DNA of 64,000 nucleotides from Limnoperna fortunei (taxonomy: Eukaryota; Mollusca; Bivalvia; Mytilida; Modiolidae). The notes beneath the pieces are model-generated. The model did no database searches. It had not been told where the DNA came from and saw only the letters and a list, made by a program, of their open reading frames with translations. A program made the translations under genes and the position numbers. Below, piece by piece: positions 1-12,462 of the stretch; positions within the stretch are counted from its first letter, which is position 1, and the number at the start of each line of letters is the position of its first letter. The stretch lies in NCBI GenBank assembly GCA_944474755.1, contig OX104119.1:4885075-4949074 (forward strand), given 5' to 3'.

Positions 1-247
1 GTCTTATTGTAGTCTGTGTATATCCCGGAGAGTTCAGTCTTTGTGTTGGATATGTATATCCGGGAGAGTTAAGTCTTTGTGTTGCATATGTATATCCCGC
101 AGAGTTCAGTCTTGGTGTTGCATATGTATATCCCGCATAGTTCAGTCTTGGTGTTGTCTGTGTATATCCCGCATAGTTCAGTCTTGGTGTTGTCTGTGTA
201 TATCCCGCAGAGTTCAGTCTAAGTGTTGCATATGTATATCCCGGAGA

Positions 248-282
248 GTCAGTCTTGGTGTTGTCTGTGTATATCCCGGAGA
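248..282 (+). repeat. 35-bp monomer, landmark
   Basis: One T is missing from the leading GTTCAG (it reads GTCAGTC), which shortens the unit by 1 bp and shifts all reading frames. The same short unit recurs at 3565-3599 and 5327-5361. It is also seen near 9429, 12710, 14471, 17745, 22279, 23502, 25985, 28183, 30010, 33965, 34540 and 36376. It therefore marks homologous positions in higher-order copies. Confidence 0.92.
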
Positions 283-1002
283 GTTCAGTCTTGGTGTTAC
301 ATATGTATATCCGGAAGAGTTCAGTCTTGGTGTTGCATATGTATATCCCGGAGAGTTCAGTCTTGGTGTTGCATATGTATATCCCGGAGAGTTCAGTCTT
401 GTTGTTGTCTATATATATCACGGGGAGTTCAGTCTTGGTGTTGTCTGTGTATATCCGGGAGAGTTCAGTCTTGGTGTTGTCTGTGTATATCCGGAAGAGT
501 TCAGTCTTGGTGTTGTCTGTGTATATCCCGGAGAGTTCAGTCTTGGTGTTGCATATGTATATCCGGCAGAGTTCAGTCTTGGTGTTGTCTGTGTATATCC
601 CGGAGAGTTCAGTCTTGGGGTTGTCTGTGTATATCCCGGAGTGTTCAGTCTTGGTGTTGCATATATATATCCCGGAGAGTTCAGTCTTGGTGTAGTCTGT
701 GTATATCCCTGAGAGTTCAGTCTTTGTGTTGCATATGTATATCCGGGAGAGTTCAGTCTTTGTGTTGCATATGTATATCCCGCAGAGTTCAGTCTTGGTG
801 TTGCATATGTATATCCCGGAGAGTTCAGTCTTGGTGTAGTCTGTGTATATCCCGGAGAGTTCAGTCTTTGTGTTGCATATGTATATCCCGGAGAGTTCAG
901 TCTTGGTGTTGTCTGTGTATATCCCGGAGAGTTCAGTCTTGGTGTTGCATATGTATATCCCGGAGAGTTCAGTCTTGGTGTTGTCTGTGTATATCCAGGA
1001 GA

Positions 1003-1044
1003 GTTCAGTCTTGGTGCTAACGTTGCATATGTATATCCCGAAGA
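1003..1044 (+). repeat. 42-bp monomer with 6-bp insertion
   Basis: The unit carries CTAACG (1017-1022) between GGTG and TTGCATATG. The insert has no counterpart in the consensus. The same unit is at 10184-10225, exactly 9,181 bp downstream, and I see it nowhere else in the window. It is a private marker linking blocks A and C. Confidence 0.93.
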
Positions 1045-1188
1045 GTTCAGTCTTGGTGTTGCCTATGTATATCCCTTAGAGTTCAGTCTTGGTGTTGTCT
1101 GTGTATATCCCGGAGAGTTCAGTCTTGGTGTTGCCTATGTATATCCCGGAGAGTTCAGTCTTGGTGTTGTCTGTGTAAATCCGGTAGA

Positions 1189-1224
1189 GTTCAGTCTTGG
1201 TGTTGTCTGTGTGTACACTGTCGA
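1189..1224 (+). repeat. Most divergent monomer
   Basis: This unit is 36 bp, but its 3' third reads GTGTACACTGTCGA where the consensus has GTATATCCCGGAGA. It has lost the TATATCC core and the CCGG. The identical unit recurs at 10370-10405 in block C. The preceding unit also departs, reading GTGTAAATCCGGTAGA. This is the clearest relic of an older or more diverged monomer in the window. Confidence 0.9.
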
Positions 1225-1260
1225 GTTCAGTCTTGGTGTTGTCTGTGTATATCCCGGAGA
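1225..1260 (+). repeat. Reference monomer, type A (TCTGTG switch)
   Basis: This is a clean example of the type A monomer. The bases at positions 18-23 are TCTGTG, so the unit reads TTGTCTGTGTATATCC across the switch. It ends CCCGGAGA and carries a single CpG inside CCGG. Type A differs from type B by three linked bases (positions 18, 19 and 21). Both types are interspersed through the whole window without a simple ABAB alternation. Confidence 0.97.
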
Positions 1261-4200
1261 GTTCAGTCTTTGTGTTGCATATGTATATCCCGGAGAGTTC
1301 AGTCTTGGTGTTGCATATGTATATCCGGGAGAGTTCAGTCTTGGTGTTGTCTCTGTATATCCCTGAGAGTTCAGTCTTGGTGTTGCATATGTATATCCCG
1401 GAGAGTTCAGTTTTGGTGTTGCATATGTATATCCGGGAGAGTTCAGTCTTGGTGTTACATATGTATATCCGGGAGAGTTCAGTCTTGGTGTTGCATATGT
1501 ATATCCGGGAGAGTTCAGTCTTGGTTTTGCATATGTATATCCGGGAGAGTTCAGTCTTGGTGTTGTCTGTGTATATCCCGAAGAGTTCAGTCTTGGTGTT
1601 GTCTGTGTATATCCCGAAGAGTTCAGTCTTGGTGTTGTCTGTGTATATCCGGGAGAGTTCAGTCTTGGTGTTGCATATGTATATCCCGGAGAGTTCAGTC
1701 TTGGTGTTGCATATGTATATCCGGGAGAGTTCAGTCTTGGTGTTGCATATGTATATCCTTGAGAGTTCAGTCTTGGTGTTGTCTGTGTATATCCCGGAGA
1801 GTTCAGTCTTGGTGTTGTCTGTGTATATCCCGAAGAGTTCAGTCTTGGTGTTGTCTGTGTATATCCCGCAGAGTTCAGTCTAGGTGTTGTCTGTGTATAT
1901 CCCGGAGAGTTCAGTCTTGGTGTTACATATGTATATCCCGGAGAGTTCAGTCTTGGTGTTGTCTGTGTATATCCCGGAGAGTTCAGTCTTGGTGTTGCAT
2001 ATGTATATCCCGGAGAGTTCAGTCTTGGTGTTGCATATGTATATCCGGGAGAGTTCAGTCTTGGTGTTGTCTGTGTATATCCCGGAAAGTTCAGTCTTGG
2101 TGTTGCATATGTATATCCCGGAGAGTTCAGTCTTGGTGTTGCATATGTATATCACGCAGAGTTCAGTCTTGGTGTTGCATATGTATATCCGGGAGAGTTC
2201 AGTCTTGGTGTTGTCTGTGTATATCCCGTAGAGTTCAGTCTTGGTGTTGCATATATATATCCGGGAGAGTTCAGTCTTGGTGTTGCATATGTATATCCGG
2301 GAGAGTTCAGTCTTGGAATTGCATATGTATATCCGGTAGAGTTCAGTCTTGGTGTTGCATATGTATATCCGGGAGAGTTCAGTCTTGGTGTTGCCTATGT
2401 ATATCCGGGAGAGTTCAGTCTTGGTGTTGTCTATGTATATCCCGTAGAGTTCAGTCTTGGTGTTGCATATGTATATCCCGGAGAGTTCAGTCTTGGTGTT
2501 GCATATGTATATCCGGGAGAGTTCAGTCTTGGAATTGCATATGTATATCCGGGAGAGTTCAGTCTTGGAATTGCATATTTATATCCTGGAGAGTTCAGTC
2601 TTGGTGTTGTCTATGTATATCCCGGAGAGTTCAGTCTTGGTGTTGTCTGTGTATATCCCGGACAGTTCAGTCTAGGTGTTGTCTGTGTATATCCGGGAGA
2701 GTTCAGTCTTGGTGTTGCATATGTATATCCGGGAGAGTTCAGTCTTAGTGTTGCATATGTAAATCCGGGAGAGTTCAGTCTTGGTGTTGCATATGTATAT
2801 CCGGGAGAGTTCAGTCCTGGTGTTGCATATGCATATCCGGGAGAGTTCAGTCTTCGTGTTGCATATGTATATCCGGGAGAGTTCAGTATTGGTGTTACAT
2901 ATGTATATCCCGGAGAGTTCAGTCTTGGTGTTGTCTGTGTATATCCCGGTGAGTTCAGTCTTGGTGTTGCATATGTATATCCCGGAGAGTTCAGTCTTGG
3001 TGTTGTCTGTGTATATCCCGGAGAGTTCAGTCTTGGTGTTGCATATGTATATCCCGCAGAGTTCAGTCTTGGTGTTGTCTGTGTATATCCCGGAGAGTTC
3101 AGTCTTGGGGTTGTCTGTGTATATCCCGAAGTGTTCAGTCTTGGTGTTGCATATGTATATCCCGGAGAGTTCAGTCTTGGTGTAGTCTGTGTATATCCCT
3201 GAGAGTTCAGTCTTTGTGTTGCATATGTATATCCGGGAGAGTTCAGTCTTTGTGTTGCATATGTATATCCCGCAGAGTTCAGTCTTGGTGTTGCATATGT
3301 TTATCCCGGAGAGTTCAGTCTTATTGTAGTCTGTGTATATCCCGGAGAGTTCAGTCTTTGTGTTGGATATGTATATCCGGGAGAGTTCAGTCTTTGTGTT
3401 GCATATGTATATCCCGCAGAGTTCAGTCTTGGTGTTGCATATGTATATCCCGCATAGTTCAGTCTTGGTGTTGTCTGTGTATATCCCGCATAGTTCAGTC
3501 TTGGTGTTGTCTGTGTATATCCCGCAGAGTTCAGTCTTAGTGTTGCATATGTATATCCCGGAGAGTCAGTCTTGGTGTTGTCTGTGTATATCCCGGAGAG
3601 TTCAGTCTTGGTATTACATATGTATATCCCGGAGAGTTCAGTCTTGGTGTTGCATATGTATATCCCGGAGAGTTCAGTCTTGGTGTTGCATATGTATATC
3701 CCGGAGAGTTCAGTCTTGTTGTTGTCTATATATATCACGGGGAGTTCAGTCTTGGTGTTGTCTGTGTATATCCGGGAGAGTTCAGTCTTGGTGTTGTCTG
3801 TGTATATCCGGAAGAGTTCAGTCTTGGTGTTGTCTGTGTATATCCCGGAGAGTTCAGTCTTGATGTTACATATGTATATCCGGGAGAGTTCAGTCCTGGT
3901 GTTGCATATTTATATCCCGGAGAGTTCAGTCTTGGTGTTGTCTGTGTATATCCGGGAGAGTTCAGTCTTGGTGTTGTCTGTGTATATCCCGGAGAGTTCA
4001 GTCTTGGTGTTGTCTGTGTATATCCCGGAGTGTTCAGTCTTGGTGTTGCATATGTATATCCCGGAAAGTTCAGTCTTGGTGTAGTCTGTGTATATCCCTG
4101 AGAGTTCAGTCTTTGTGTTGCATATGTATATCCGGGAGAGTTCAGTCTTTGTGTTGCATATGTATATCCCGCAGAGTTCAGTCTTGGTGTTGCATATGTA

Positions 4201-4642
4201 TATCCCAGAGAGTTCAGTCTTTGTGTAGTCTCTGTATATCCCGGAGAGTTCAGTCTTTGTGTTGCATATGTATATCCGGGAGAGTTCAGTCTTTGTGTGG
4301 CATATGTATATCCCGCAGAGTTCAGTCTTGGTGTTGCATATGTATATCCCGCATAGTTCAGTCTTGGTGTTGTCTGTGTATATCCCGCATAGTTCAGTCT
4401 TGCTGTTGTCTGTGTATATCCCTGAGAGTTCAGTCTTGGTGTTGCATATGTATATCCCGGATAGTCAGTCTTGCTGTTGTCTGTGTATATCCCTGAGACT
4501 TCAGTCTTGGTGTTACATATGTATATCCCGGAGAGTGCAGTCTTGGTGTTGTCTGTGTATATCCCGCCGAATTCAGTCTTGGTGTTGCATATGTATATCC
4601 GGGAGAGTTCAGTCTTGGTGTTGTCTGTGTATATCCCGCAGA

Positions 4643-6368
4643 GTTAAGTCTTGGTGTTGCATATGTATATCCGGGAGAGTTCAGTCTTGGTGTTGCATAT
4701 GTATATCCCGGAGAGTTCAGTCTTGTTGTTGCATATGTATATCCCGGAGAGTTCAGTCTTGGTGTTGTCTGTGTATATCCCGGAAAGTTCAGTCATGGTG
4801 TTGTCTGTGTATATCCCGGAGAGTTCAGTCTTGATGTTGTTTGTGTATATCCCGCAGAGTTCAGTCTTGGTGTTGCATATGTATATCCCGGAGAGTTCAG
4901 TCTTGGTGTTGCATATGTATATCCCGGAGAGTTTAGTCTTGGTGTTGTCTGTGTATATCCCGGAGAGTTCTGTCTTGGTGTTGCATATTTATATCCGGGA
5001 GAGTTCAGTCTTGGTGTTGTCTGTGTATATCCGGGAGAGTTCAGTCTTGGTGTTGTCTGTGTATATCCGGGAGAGTTCAGTCTTGGTGTTGCATATATAT
5101 ATCCCGAAGAGTTCAGTCTTGGTGTTGTCTGTGTATATCCCGCAGAGTTCAGTCTTGGTGTTGCATATGTATATCCCGGAGAGTTTAGTCTTGGTGTTGC
5201 ATATGTATATCCCGGATAGTTCAGTCTTGGTGTTGTCTGTGTATATCCCGCAGAGTTCAGTCTTGGTGTTGTCTGTGTATATCCCGGAGAGTTCAGTCTT
5301 AGTGTTGCATATGTATATCCCGGAGAGTCAGTCTTGGTGTTGTCTGTGTATATCCCGGAGAGTTCAGTCTTGGTGTTACATATGTATATCCCGGAGAGTT
5401 CAGTCTTGGTGTTGCATATGTATATCCCGGAGAGTTCAGTCTTGGTGTTGCATATGTATATCCCGGAGAGTTCAGTCTTGTTGTTGTCTATATATATCAC
5501 GGGGAGTTCAGTCTTGGTGTTGTCTGTGTATATCCGGGAGAGTTCAGTCTTGGTGTTGTCTGTGTATATCCGGAAGAGTTCAGTCTTGGTGTTGTCTGTG
5601 TATATCCCGGAGAGTTCAGTCTTGATGTTGCATATGTATATCCGGGAGAGTTCAGTCTTGGTGTTGCATATTTATATCCCGGAGAGTTCAGTCTTGGTGT
5701 TGTCTGTGTATATCCCGGAGAGTTCAGTCTTGGTGTTGTCTGTGTATATCCCGGAGTGTTCAGTCTTGGTGTTGCATATGTATATCCCGGAAAGTTCAGT
5801 CTTGGTGTAGTCTGTGTATATCCCTGAGAGTTCAGTCTTTGTGTTGCATATGTATATCCGGGAGAGTTCAGTCTTTGTGTTGCATATGTATATCCCGCAG
5901 AGTTCAGTCTTGGTGTTGCATATGTATATCCCGGAGAGTTCAGTCTTTCTGTAGTCTCTGTATATCCCGGAGAGTTCAGTCTTTGTGTTGCATATGTATA
6001 TCCGGGAGAGTTCAGTCTTTGTGTTGCATATGTATATCCCGCAGAGTTCAGTCTTGGTGTTGCATATGTATATCCCGCATAGTTCAGTCTTGGTGTTGTC
6101 TGTGTATATCCCGCATAGTTCAGTGTTGGTGTTGTCTGTGTATATACCGTAGAGTTCAGTCTTGGTGTTGCATATGTATATCCCGGAGAGTCAGTCTTGC
6201 TGTTGTCTGTGTATATCCCTGAGAGTTCAGTCTTGGTGTTGCATATGTATATCCCGGAGAGTGCAGTCTTGGTGTTGTCTGTGTATATCCCGCCGAATTC
6301 AGTCTTGGTGTTGCATATGTATATCCGGGAGAGTTCAGTCTTGGTGTTGTCTGTGTATATCCCGCAGA
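4643..6368 (+). repeat. 1,726-bp higher-order repeat copy
   Basis: This copy is delimited by the rare GTTAAG form of the monomer start, at 4643 and 6369. The spacing is 1,726 bp (48 x 36 - 2), and two 35-bp units account for the deficit. A CCCGCCGAATTC variant unit (an EcoRI site) precedes the marker in each copy. The same HOR forms a longer run at 12.7-19.5 kb. Confidence 0.85.
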
Positions 6369-6834
6369 GTTAAGTCTTGGTGTTGCATATGTATATCCGG
6401 GAGAGTTCAGTCTTGGTGTTGCATATGTATATCCCGGAGAGTTCAGTCTTGTTGTTGCATATGTATATCCCGGAGAGTTCAGTCTTGGTGTTGTCTGTGT
6501 ATATCCCGGAAAGTTCAGTCATGGTGTTGTCTGTGTATATCCCGGAGAGTTCAGTCTTGGTGTTGTCTGTGTATATCCCGCAGAGTTCAGTCTTGGTGTT
6601 GCATATGTATATCCCGGAGAGTTCAGTCTTGGTGTTGCATATGTATATCCCGGAGAGTTTAGTCTTGGTGTTGTCTATGTATATCCCGGAGAGTTCTGTC
6701 TTGGTGTTGCATATTTATATCCGGGAGAGTTCAGTCTTGGTGTTGTCTGTGTATATCCGGGAGAGTTCAGTCTTGGTGTTGTCTGTGTATATCCCGGAGA
6801 GTTCAGTCTTGGTGTTGCATATGTATATCCTGGA

Positions 6835-6950
6835 GTGGTTAGTCTTGGTGTTGTCTGTGTATATCCCGGAGAGTTCAGTCTTGGTGTTGTCTGTGTATAT
6901 CCCGGAGAGTTCAGTCTTGGTGTTGCATATGTATATCCTGGAGTGGTTAG
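6835..6950 (+). repeat. Local three-monomer duplication
   Basis: The rare variant TGGAGTGGTTAG begins at 6835 and again at 6943, exactly 108 bp (three monomers) apart, with matching monomers between. This is a small, probably recent slippage or unequal-exchange event inside block B. Confidence 0.8.
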
Positions 6951-9181
6951 TCTTGGTGTTGTCTGTGTATATCCCGGAGAGTTCAGTCTTGGTGTTGTCT
7001 ATGTATATCCCGCAGAGTTCAGTCTTGGTGTTGTATATGTATATCCCGGAGAGGTCATTCTTGGTGTTGCATATGTATATCCGGGAGAGTTCAGTCGTGG
7101 TGTTGCATATTTATATCCCGGAGAGTTCAGTCTAGGTGTTGTCTGTGTATATCCCGCAGAGTTCAGTCTTGGTGTTGCATATGTATATCCGGGAGAGTTC
7201 AGTCTTGGTGTTGTCTCTGTATATCGCTGAGAGTTCAGTCTTGGTGTTGCATATGTATATCCCGGAGAGTTCAGTTTTGGTGTTGCATATGTATATCCGG
7301 GAGAGTTCAGTCTTGGTGTTACATATGTATATCCGGGAGAGTTCAGTCTTGGTGTTGCATATGTATATCCGGGAGAGTTCAGTCTTGGTTTTGCATATGT
7401 ATATCCGGGAGAGTTCAGTCTTGGTGTTGTCTGTGTATATCCCGAAGAGTTCAGTCTTGGTGTTGTCTGTGTATATCCCCAAGAGTTCAGTCTTGGTGTT
7501 GTCTGTGTATATCCGGGAGAGTTCAGTCTTGGTGTTGCATATGTATATCCGGGAGAGTTCAGTCTTGGTGTTGCATATGTATATCCGGGAGAGTTCAGTC
7601 TTGGTGTTGCATATGTATATCCGTGAGAGTTCAGTCTTGGTGTTGTCTGTGTATATCCCGGAGAGTTCAGTCTTGGTGTTGTCTGTGTATATCCCGAAGA
7701 GTTCAGTCTTGGTGTTGTCAGTGTATATCCCGCAGAGTTCAGTCTAGGTGTTGTCTGTGTATATCCCGGAGAGTTCAGTCTTGGTGTTACATATGTATAT
7801 CCCGGAGAGTTCAGTCTTGGTGTTGTCTGTGTATATCCCGGAGAGTTCAATCTTGGTGTTGCATATGTATATCCCGGAGAGTTCAGTCTTGGTGTTGCAT
7901 ATGTATATCCGGGAGATTTCAGTCTTGGTGTTGTCTGTGTATATCCCGGAGAGTTCAGTCTTGGTGTTGCATATGTATATCCCGGAGAGTTCAGTCTTGG
8001 TGTTGCATATGTATATCACGCAGAGTTCAGTCTTGGTGTTGCATATGTATATCCGGGAGAGTTCAGTCTTGGTGTTGTCTGTGTATATCCCGTAGAGTTC
8101 AGTCTTGGTGTTGCATATATATATCCGGGAGAGTTCAGTCTTGGTGTTGCATATGTATATCCGGGAGAGTTCAGTCTTGGAATTGCATATGTATATCCGG
8201 TAGAGTTCAGTCTTGGTGTTGCATATGTATATCCGGGAGAGTTCAGTCTTGGTGTTGCCTATGTATATCCGGGAGAGTTCAGTCTTGGTGTTGTCTGTGT
8301 ATATCCCGTAGAGTTCAGTCTTGGTGTTGCATATGTATATCCCGGAGAGTTCAGTCTTGGTGTTGCATATGTATATCCGGGAGAGTTCAGTCTTGGAATT
8401 GCATATGTATATCCGGGAGAGTTCAGTCTTGGAATTGCATATTTATATCCGGGAGAGTTCAGTCTTGGTGTTGTCTATGTATATCCCGGAGAGTTCAGTC
8501 TTGGTGTTGTCTGTGTATATCCCGGACAGTTCAGTCTAGGTGTTGTCTGTGTATATCCGGGAGAGTTCAGTCTTGGTGTTGCATATGTATATCCGGGAGA
8601 GTTCAGTCTTAGTGTTGCATATGTATATCCGGGAGAGTTCAGTCTTGGTGTTGCATATGTATATCCGGGAGAGTTCAGTCGTGGTGTTGCATATGCATAT
8701 CCGGGAGAGTTCAGTCTTCGTGTTGCATATGTATATCCCGGAGAGTTCAGTCTTGGTGTTGTCTGTGTATATCCCGGAAAGTTCAGTCATGGTGTTGTCT
8801 GTGTACATCCCGGTGAGTTCAGTCTTGGTGTTGCATATGTATATCCCGGAGAGTTCAGTCTTGGTGTTGTCTGTCTATATCCCGGAGAGTTCAGTCTTGG
8901 TGTTGCATATGTATATCCCGCAGAGTTCAGTCTTGGTGTTGTCTGTGTATATCCCGGAGAGTTCAGTCTTGGGGTTGTCTGTGTATATCCCGGAGTGTTC
9001 AGTCTTGGTGTTGCATATGTATATCCCGGAGAGTTCAGTCTTGGTGTAGTCTGTGTATATCCCTGATAGATCAGTCTTTGTGTTGCATATGTATATCCGG
9101 GAGAGTTCAGTCTTTGTGTTGCATATGTATATCCCGCAGAGTTCAGTCTTGGTGTTGCATATGTTTATCCCGGAGAGTTCA

Positions 9182-12100
9182 GTCTTATTGTAGTCTGTGT
9201 ATATCCCGGAGAGTTCAGTCTTTGTGTTGGATATGTATATCCGGGAGAGTTCAGTCTTTGTGTTGCATATGTATATCCCGCAGAGTTCAGTCTTGGTGTT
9301 GCATATGTATATCCCGCATAGTTCAGTCTTGGTGTTGTCTGTGTATATCCCGCATAGTTCAGTCTTGGTGTTGTCTGTGTATATCCCGCAGAGTTCAGTC
9401 TTAGTGTTGCATATGTATATCCCGGAGAGTCAGTCTTGGTGTTGTCTGTGTATATCCCGGAGAGTTCAGTCTTGGTGTTACATATGTATATCCGGAAGAG
9501 TTCAGTCTTGGTGTTGCATATGTATATCCCGGAGAGTTCAGTCTTGGTGTTGCATATGTATATCCCGGAGAGTTCAGTCTTGTTGTTGTCTATATATATC
9601 ACGGGGAGTTCAGTCTTGGTGTTGTCTGTGTATATCCGGGAGAGTTCAGTCTTGGTGTTGTCTGTGTATATCCGGAAGAGTTCAGTCTTGGTGTTGTCTG
9701 TGTATATCCCGGAGAGTTCAGTCTTGGTGTTGCATATGTATATCCGGCAGAGTTCAGTCTTGGTGTTGTCTGTGTATATCCCGGAGAGTTCAGTCTTGGG
9801 GTTGTCTGTGTATATCCCGGAGTGTTCAGTCTTGGTGTTGCATATGTATATCCCGGAGAGTTCAGTCTTGGTGTAGTCTGTGTATATCCCTGAGAGTTCA
9901 GTCTTTGTGTTGCATATGTATATCCGGGAGAGTTCAGTCTTTGTGTTGCATATGTATATCCCGCAGAGTTCAGTCTTGGTGTTGCATATGTATATCCCGG
10001 AGAGTTCAGTCTTGGTGTAGTCTGTGTATATCCCGGAGAGTTCAGTCTTTGTGTTGCATATGTATATCCCGGAGAGTTCAGTCTTGGTGTTGTCTGTGTA
10101 TATCCCGGAGAGTTCAGTCTTGGTGTTGCATATGTATATCCCGGAGAGTTCAGTCTTGGTGTTGTCTGTGTATATCCCGGAGAGTTCAGTCTTGGTGCTA
10201 ACGTTGCATATGTATATCCCGAAGAGTTCAGTCTTGGTGTTACCTATGTATATCCCGGAGAGTTCAGTCTTGGTGTTGTCTGTGTATATCCCGGAGAGTT
10301 CAGTCTTGGTGTTGCCTATGTATATCCCGGAGAGTTCAGTCTTGGTGTTGTCTGTGTAAATCCGGTAGAGTTCAGTCTTGGTGTTGTCTGTGTGTACACT
10401 GTCGAGTTCAGTCTTGGTGTTGTCTGTGTATATCCCGGAGAGTTCAGTCTTTGTGTTGCATATGTATATCCCGGAGAGTTCAGTCTTGGTGTTGCATATG
10501 TATATCCGGGAGAGTTCAGTCTTGGTGTTGTCTCTGTATATCCCGGAGAGTTCAGTCTTGGTGTTGCATATGTATATCCCGGAGAGTTCAGTTTTGGTGT
10601 TGCATATGTATATCCGGGAGAGTTCAGTCTTGGTGTTACATATGTATATCCGGGAGAGTTCAGTCTTGGTGTTGCATATGTATATCCGGGAGAGTTCAGT
10701 CTTTGTTTTGCATATGTATATCCGGGAGAGTTCAGTCTTGGTGTTGTCTGTGTATATCCCGAAGAGTTCAGTCTTGGTGTTGTCTGTGTATATCCCGAAG
10801 AGTTCAGTCTTGGTGTTGTCTGTGTATATCCGGGAGAGTTCAGTCTTGGTGTTGCATATGTATATCCGGGAGAGTTCAGTCTTGGTGTTGCATATGTATA
10901 TCCTTGAGAGTTCAGTCTTGGTGTTGTCTGTGTATATCCCGGAGAGTTCAGTCTTGGTGTTGTCTGTGTATATCCCGAAGAGTTCAGTCTTGGTGTTGTC
11001 TGTGTATATCCCGCAGAGTTCAGTCTAGGTGTTGTCTGTGTATATCCCGGAGAGTTCAGTCTTGGTGTTACATATGTATATCCCGGAGAGTTCAGTCTTG
11101 GTGTTGTCTGTGTATATCCCGGAGAGTTCAGTCTTGGTGTTGCATATGTATATCCCGGAGAGTTCAGTCTTGGTGTTGCATATGTATATCCGGGAGAGTT
11201 CAGTCTTGGTGTTGTCTGTGTATATCCCGGAAAGTTCAGTCTTGGTGTTGCATATGTATATCCCGGAGAGTTCAGTCTTGGTGTTGCATATGTATATCAC
11301 GCAGAGTTCAGTCTTGGTGTTGCATATGTATATCCGGGAGAGTTCAGTCTTGGTGTTGTCTGTGTATATCCCGTAGAGTTCAGTCTTGGTGTTGCATATA
11401 TATATCCGGGAGAGTTCAGTCTTGGTGTTGCATATGTATATCCGGGAGAGTTCAGTCTTGGAATTGCATATGTATATCCGGGAGAGTTCAGTCTTGGTGT
11501 TGCATATGTATATCCGGGAGAGTTCAGTCTTGGTGTTGCCTATGTATATCCGGGAGAGTTCAGTCTTGGTGTTGTCTGTGTATATCCCGTAGAGTTCAGT
11601 CTTGGTGTTGCATATGTATATCCCGGAGAGTTCAGTCTTGGTGTTGCATATGTATATCCGGGAGAGTTCAGTCTTGGAATTGCATATGTATATCCGGGAG
11701 AGTTCAGTCTTGGAATTGCATATTTATATCCGGGAGAGTTCAGTCTTGGTGTTGTCTATGTATATCCCGGAGAGTTCAGTCTTGGTGTTGTCTGTGTATA
11801 TCCCGGACAGTTCAGTCTAGGTGTTGTCTGTGTATATCCGGGAGAGTTCAGTCTTGGTGTTGCATATGTATATCCGGGAGAGTTCAGTCTTAGTGTTGCA
11901 TATGTATATCCGGGAGAGTTCAGTCTTGGTGTTGCATATGTATATCCGGGAGAGTTCAGTCCTGGTGTTGCATATGCATATCCGGGAGAGTTCAGTCTTC
12001 GTGTTGCATATGTATATCCGGGAGAGTTCAGTATTGGTGTTACATATGTATATCCCGGAGAGTTCAGTCTTGGTGTTGTCTGTGTATATCCCGGTGAGTT

Positions 12101-12462
12101 CAGTCTTGGTGTTGCATATGTATATCCCGGAGAGTTCAGTCTTGGTGTTGTCTGTGTATATCCCGGAGAGTTCAGTCTTGGTGTTGCATATGTATATCCC
12201 GCAGAGTTCAGTCTTGGTGTTGTCTGTGTATATCCCGGAGAGTTCAGTCTTGGGGTTGTCTGTGTATATCCCGGAGTGTTCAGTCTTGGTGTTGCATATG
12301 TATATCCCGGAGAGTTCAGTCTTGGTGTAGTCTGTGTATATCCCTGAGAGTTCAGTCTTTGTGTTGCATATGTATATCCGGGAGAGTTCAGTCTTTGTGT
12401 TGCATATGTATATCCCGCAGAGTTCAGTCTTGGTGTTGCATATGTTTATCCCGGAGAGTTCA
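9182..12462 (+). repeat. Block C, second copy of block A
   Basis: Block C is 3,281 bp, exactly one monomer shorter than block A. The offset to block A is 9,181 bp up to about 1.66 kb and 9,145 bp afterwards. It keeps the 42-bp unit (10184-10225) and the divergent unit (10370-10405). The missing monomer is a type B copy lost, or gained in A, around 10.84 kb. Confidence 0.87.

Larger units (their letters stand above)
1..3317 (+). repeat. Block A, 92-monomer higher-order segment
   Basis: The first bases of the window recur at 3318, 9182 and 12463, which defines block boundaries. Block A is 3,317 bp, equal to 92 x 36 + 5. The five extra bases come from one 42-bp monomer (1003-1044, +6) and one 35-bp monomer (248-282, -1). 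It matches 9182-12462 with only scattered substitutions and one extra type B monomer near 1.66-1.70 kb. Its second half (about 1300-3317) also matches 7164-9181 at offset 5,864. The left edge is set by the window, so the true block may be longer. Confidence 0.85.
3318..9181 (+). repeat. Block B, mosaic higher-order segment
   Basis: Block B is 5,864 bp, equal to 163 x 36 - 4, and the deficit is explained by four 35-bp units. Its front (3318-6790) matches 12463-15935 at a constant offset of 9,145 bp. Its back (about 7164-9181) matches block A 1300-3317 at offset 5,864. The stretch between (about 6.79-7.16 kb) carries a TGGAGTGGTTAG variant at 6835 and 6943, shared with 19721, 21197 and 36735. 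The block therefore looks like a recombinant of two higher-order types. Confidence 0.82.

Noticed and set aside
2850..2880. CENP-B box in CTTCGTGTTGC variant monomers
   Set aside because: The TTCG core occurs in a few units, but the required downstream A and CGGG positions do not fit the NTTCGNNNNANNCGGGN pattern.
4567..4572. EcoRI-containing GAATTC units as integration or cloning scars
   Set aside because: The site arises from single substitutions in GAGTTC, recurs at homologous positions in HOR copies, and has no foreign flank.
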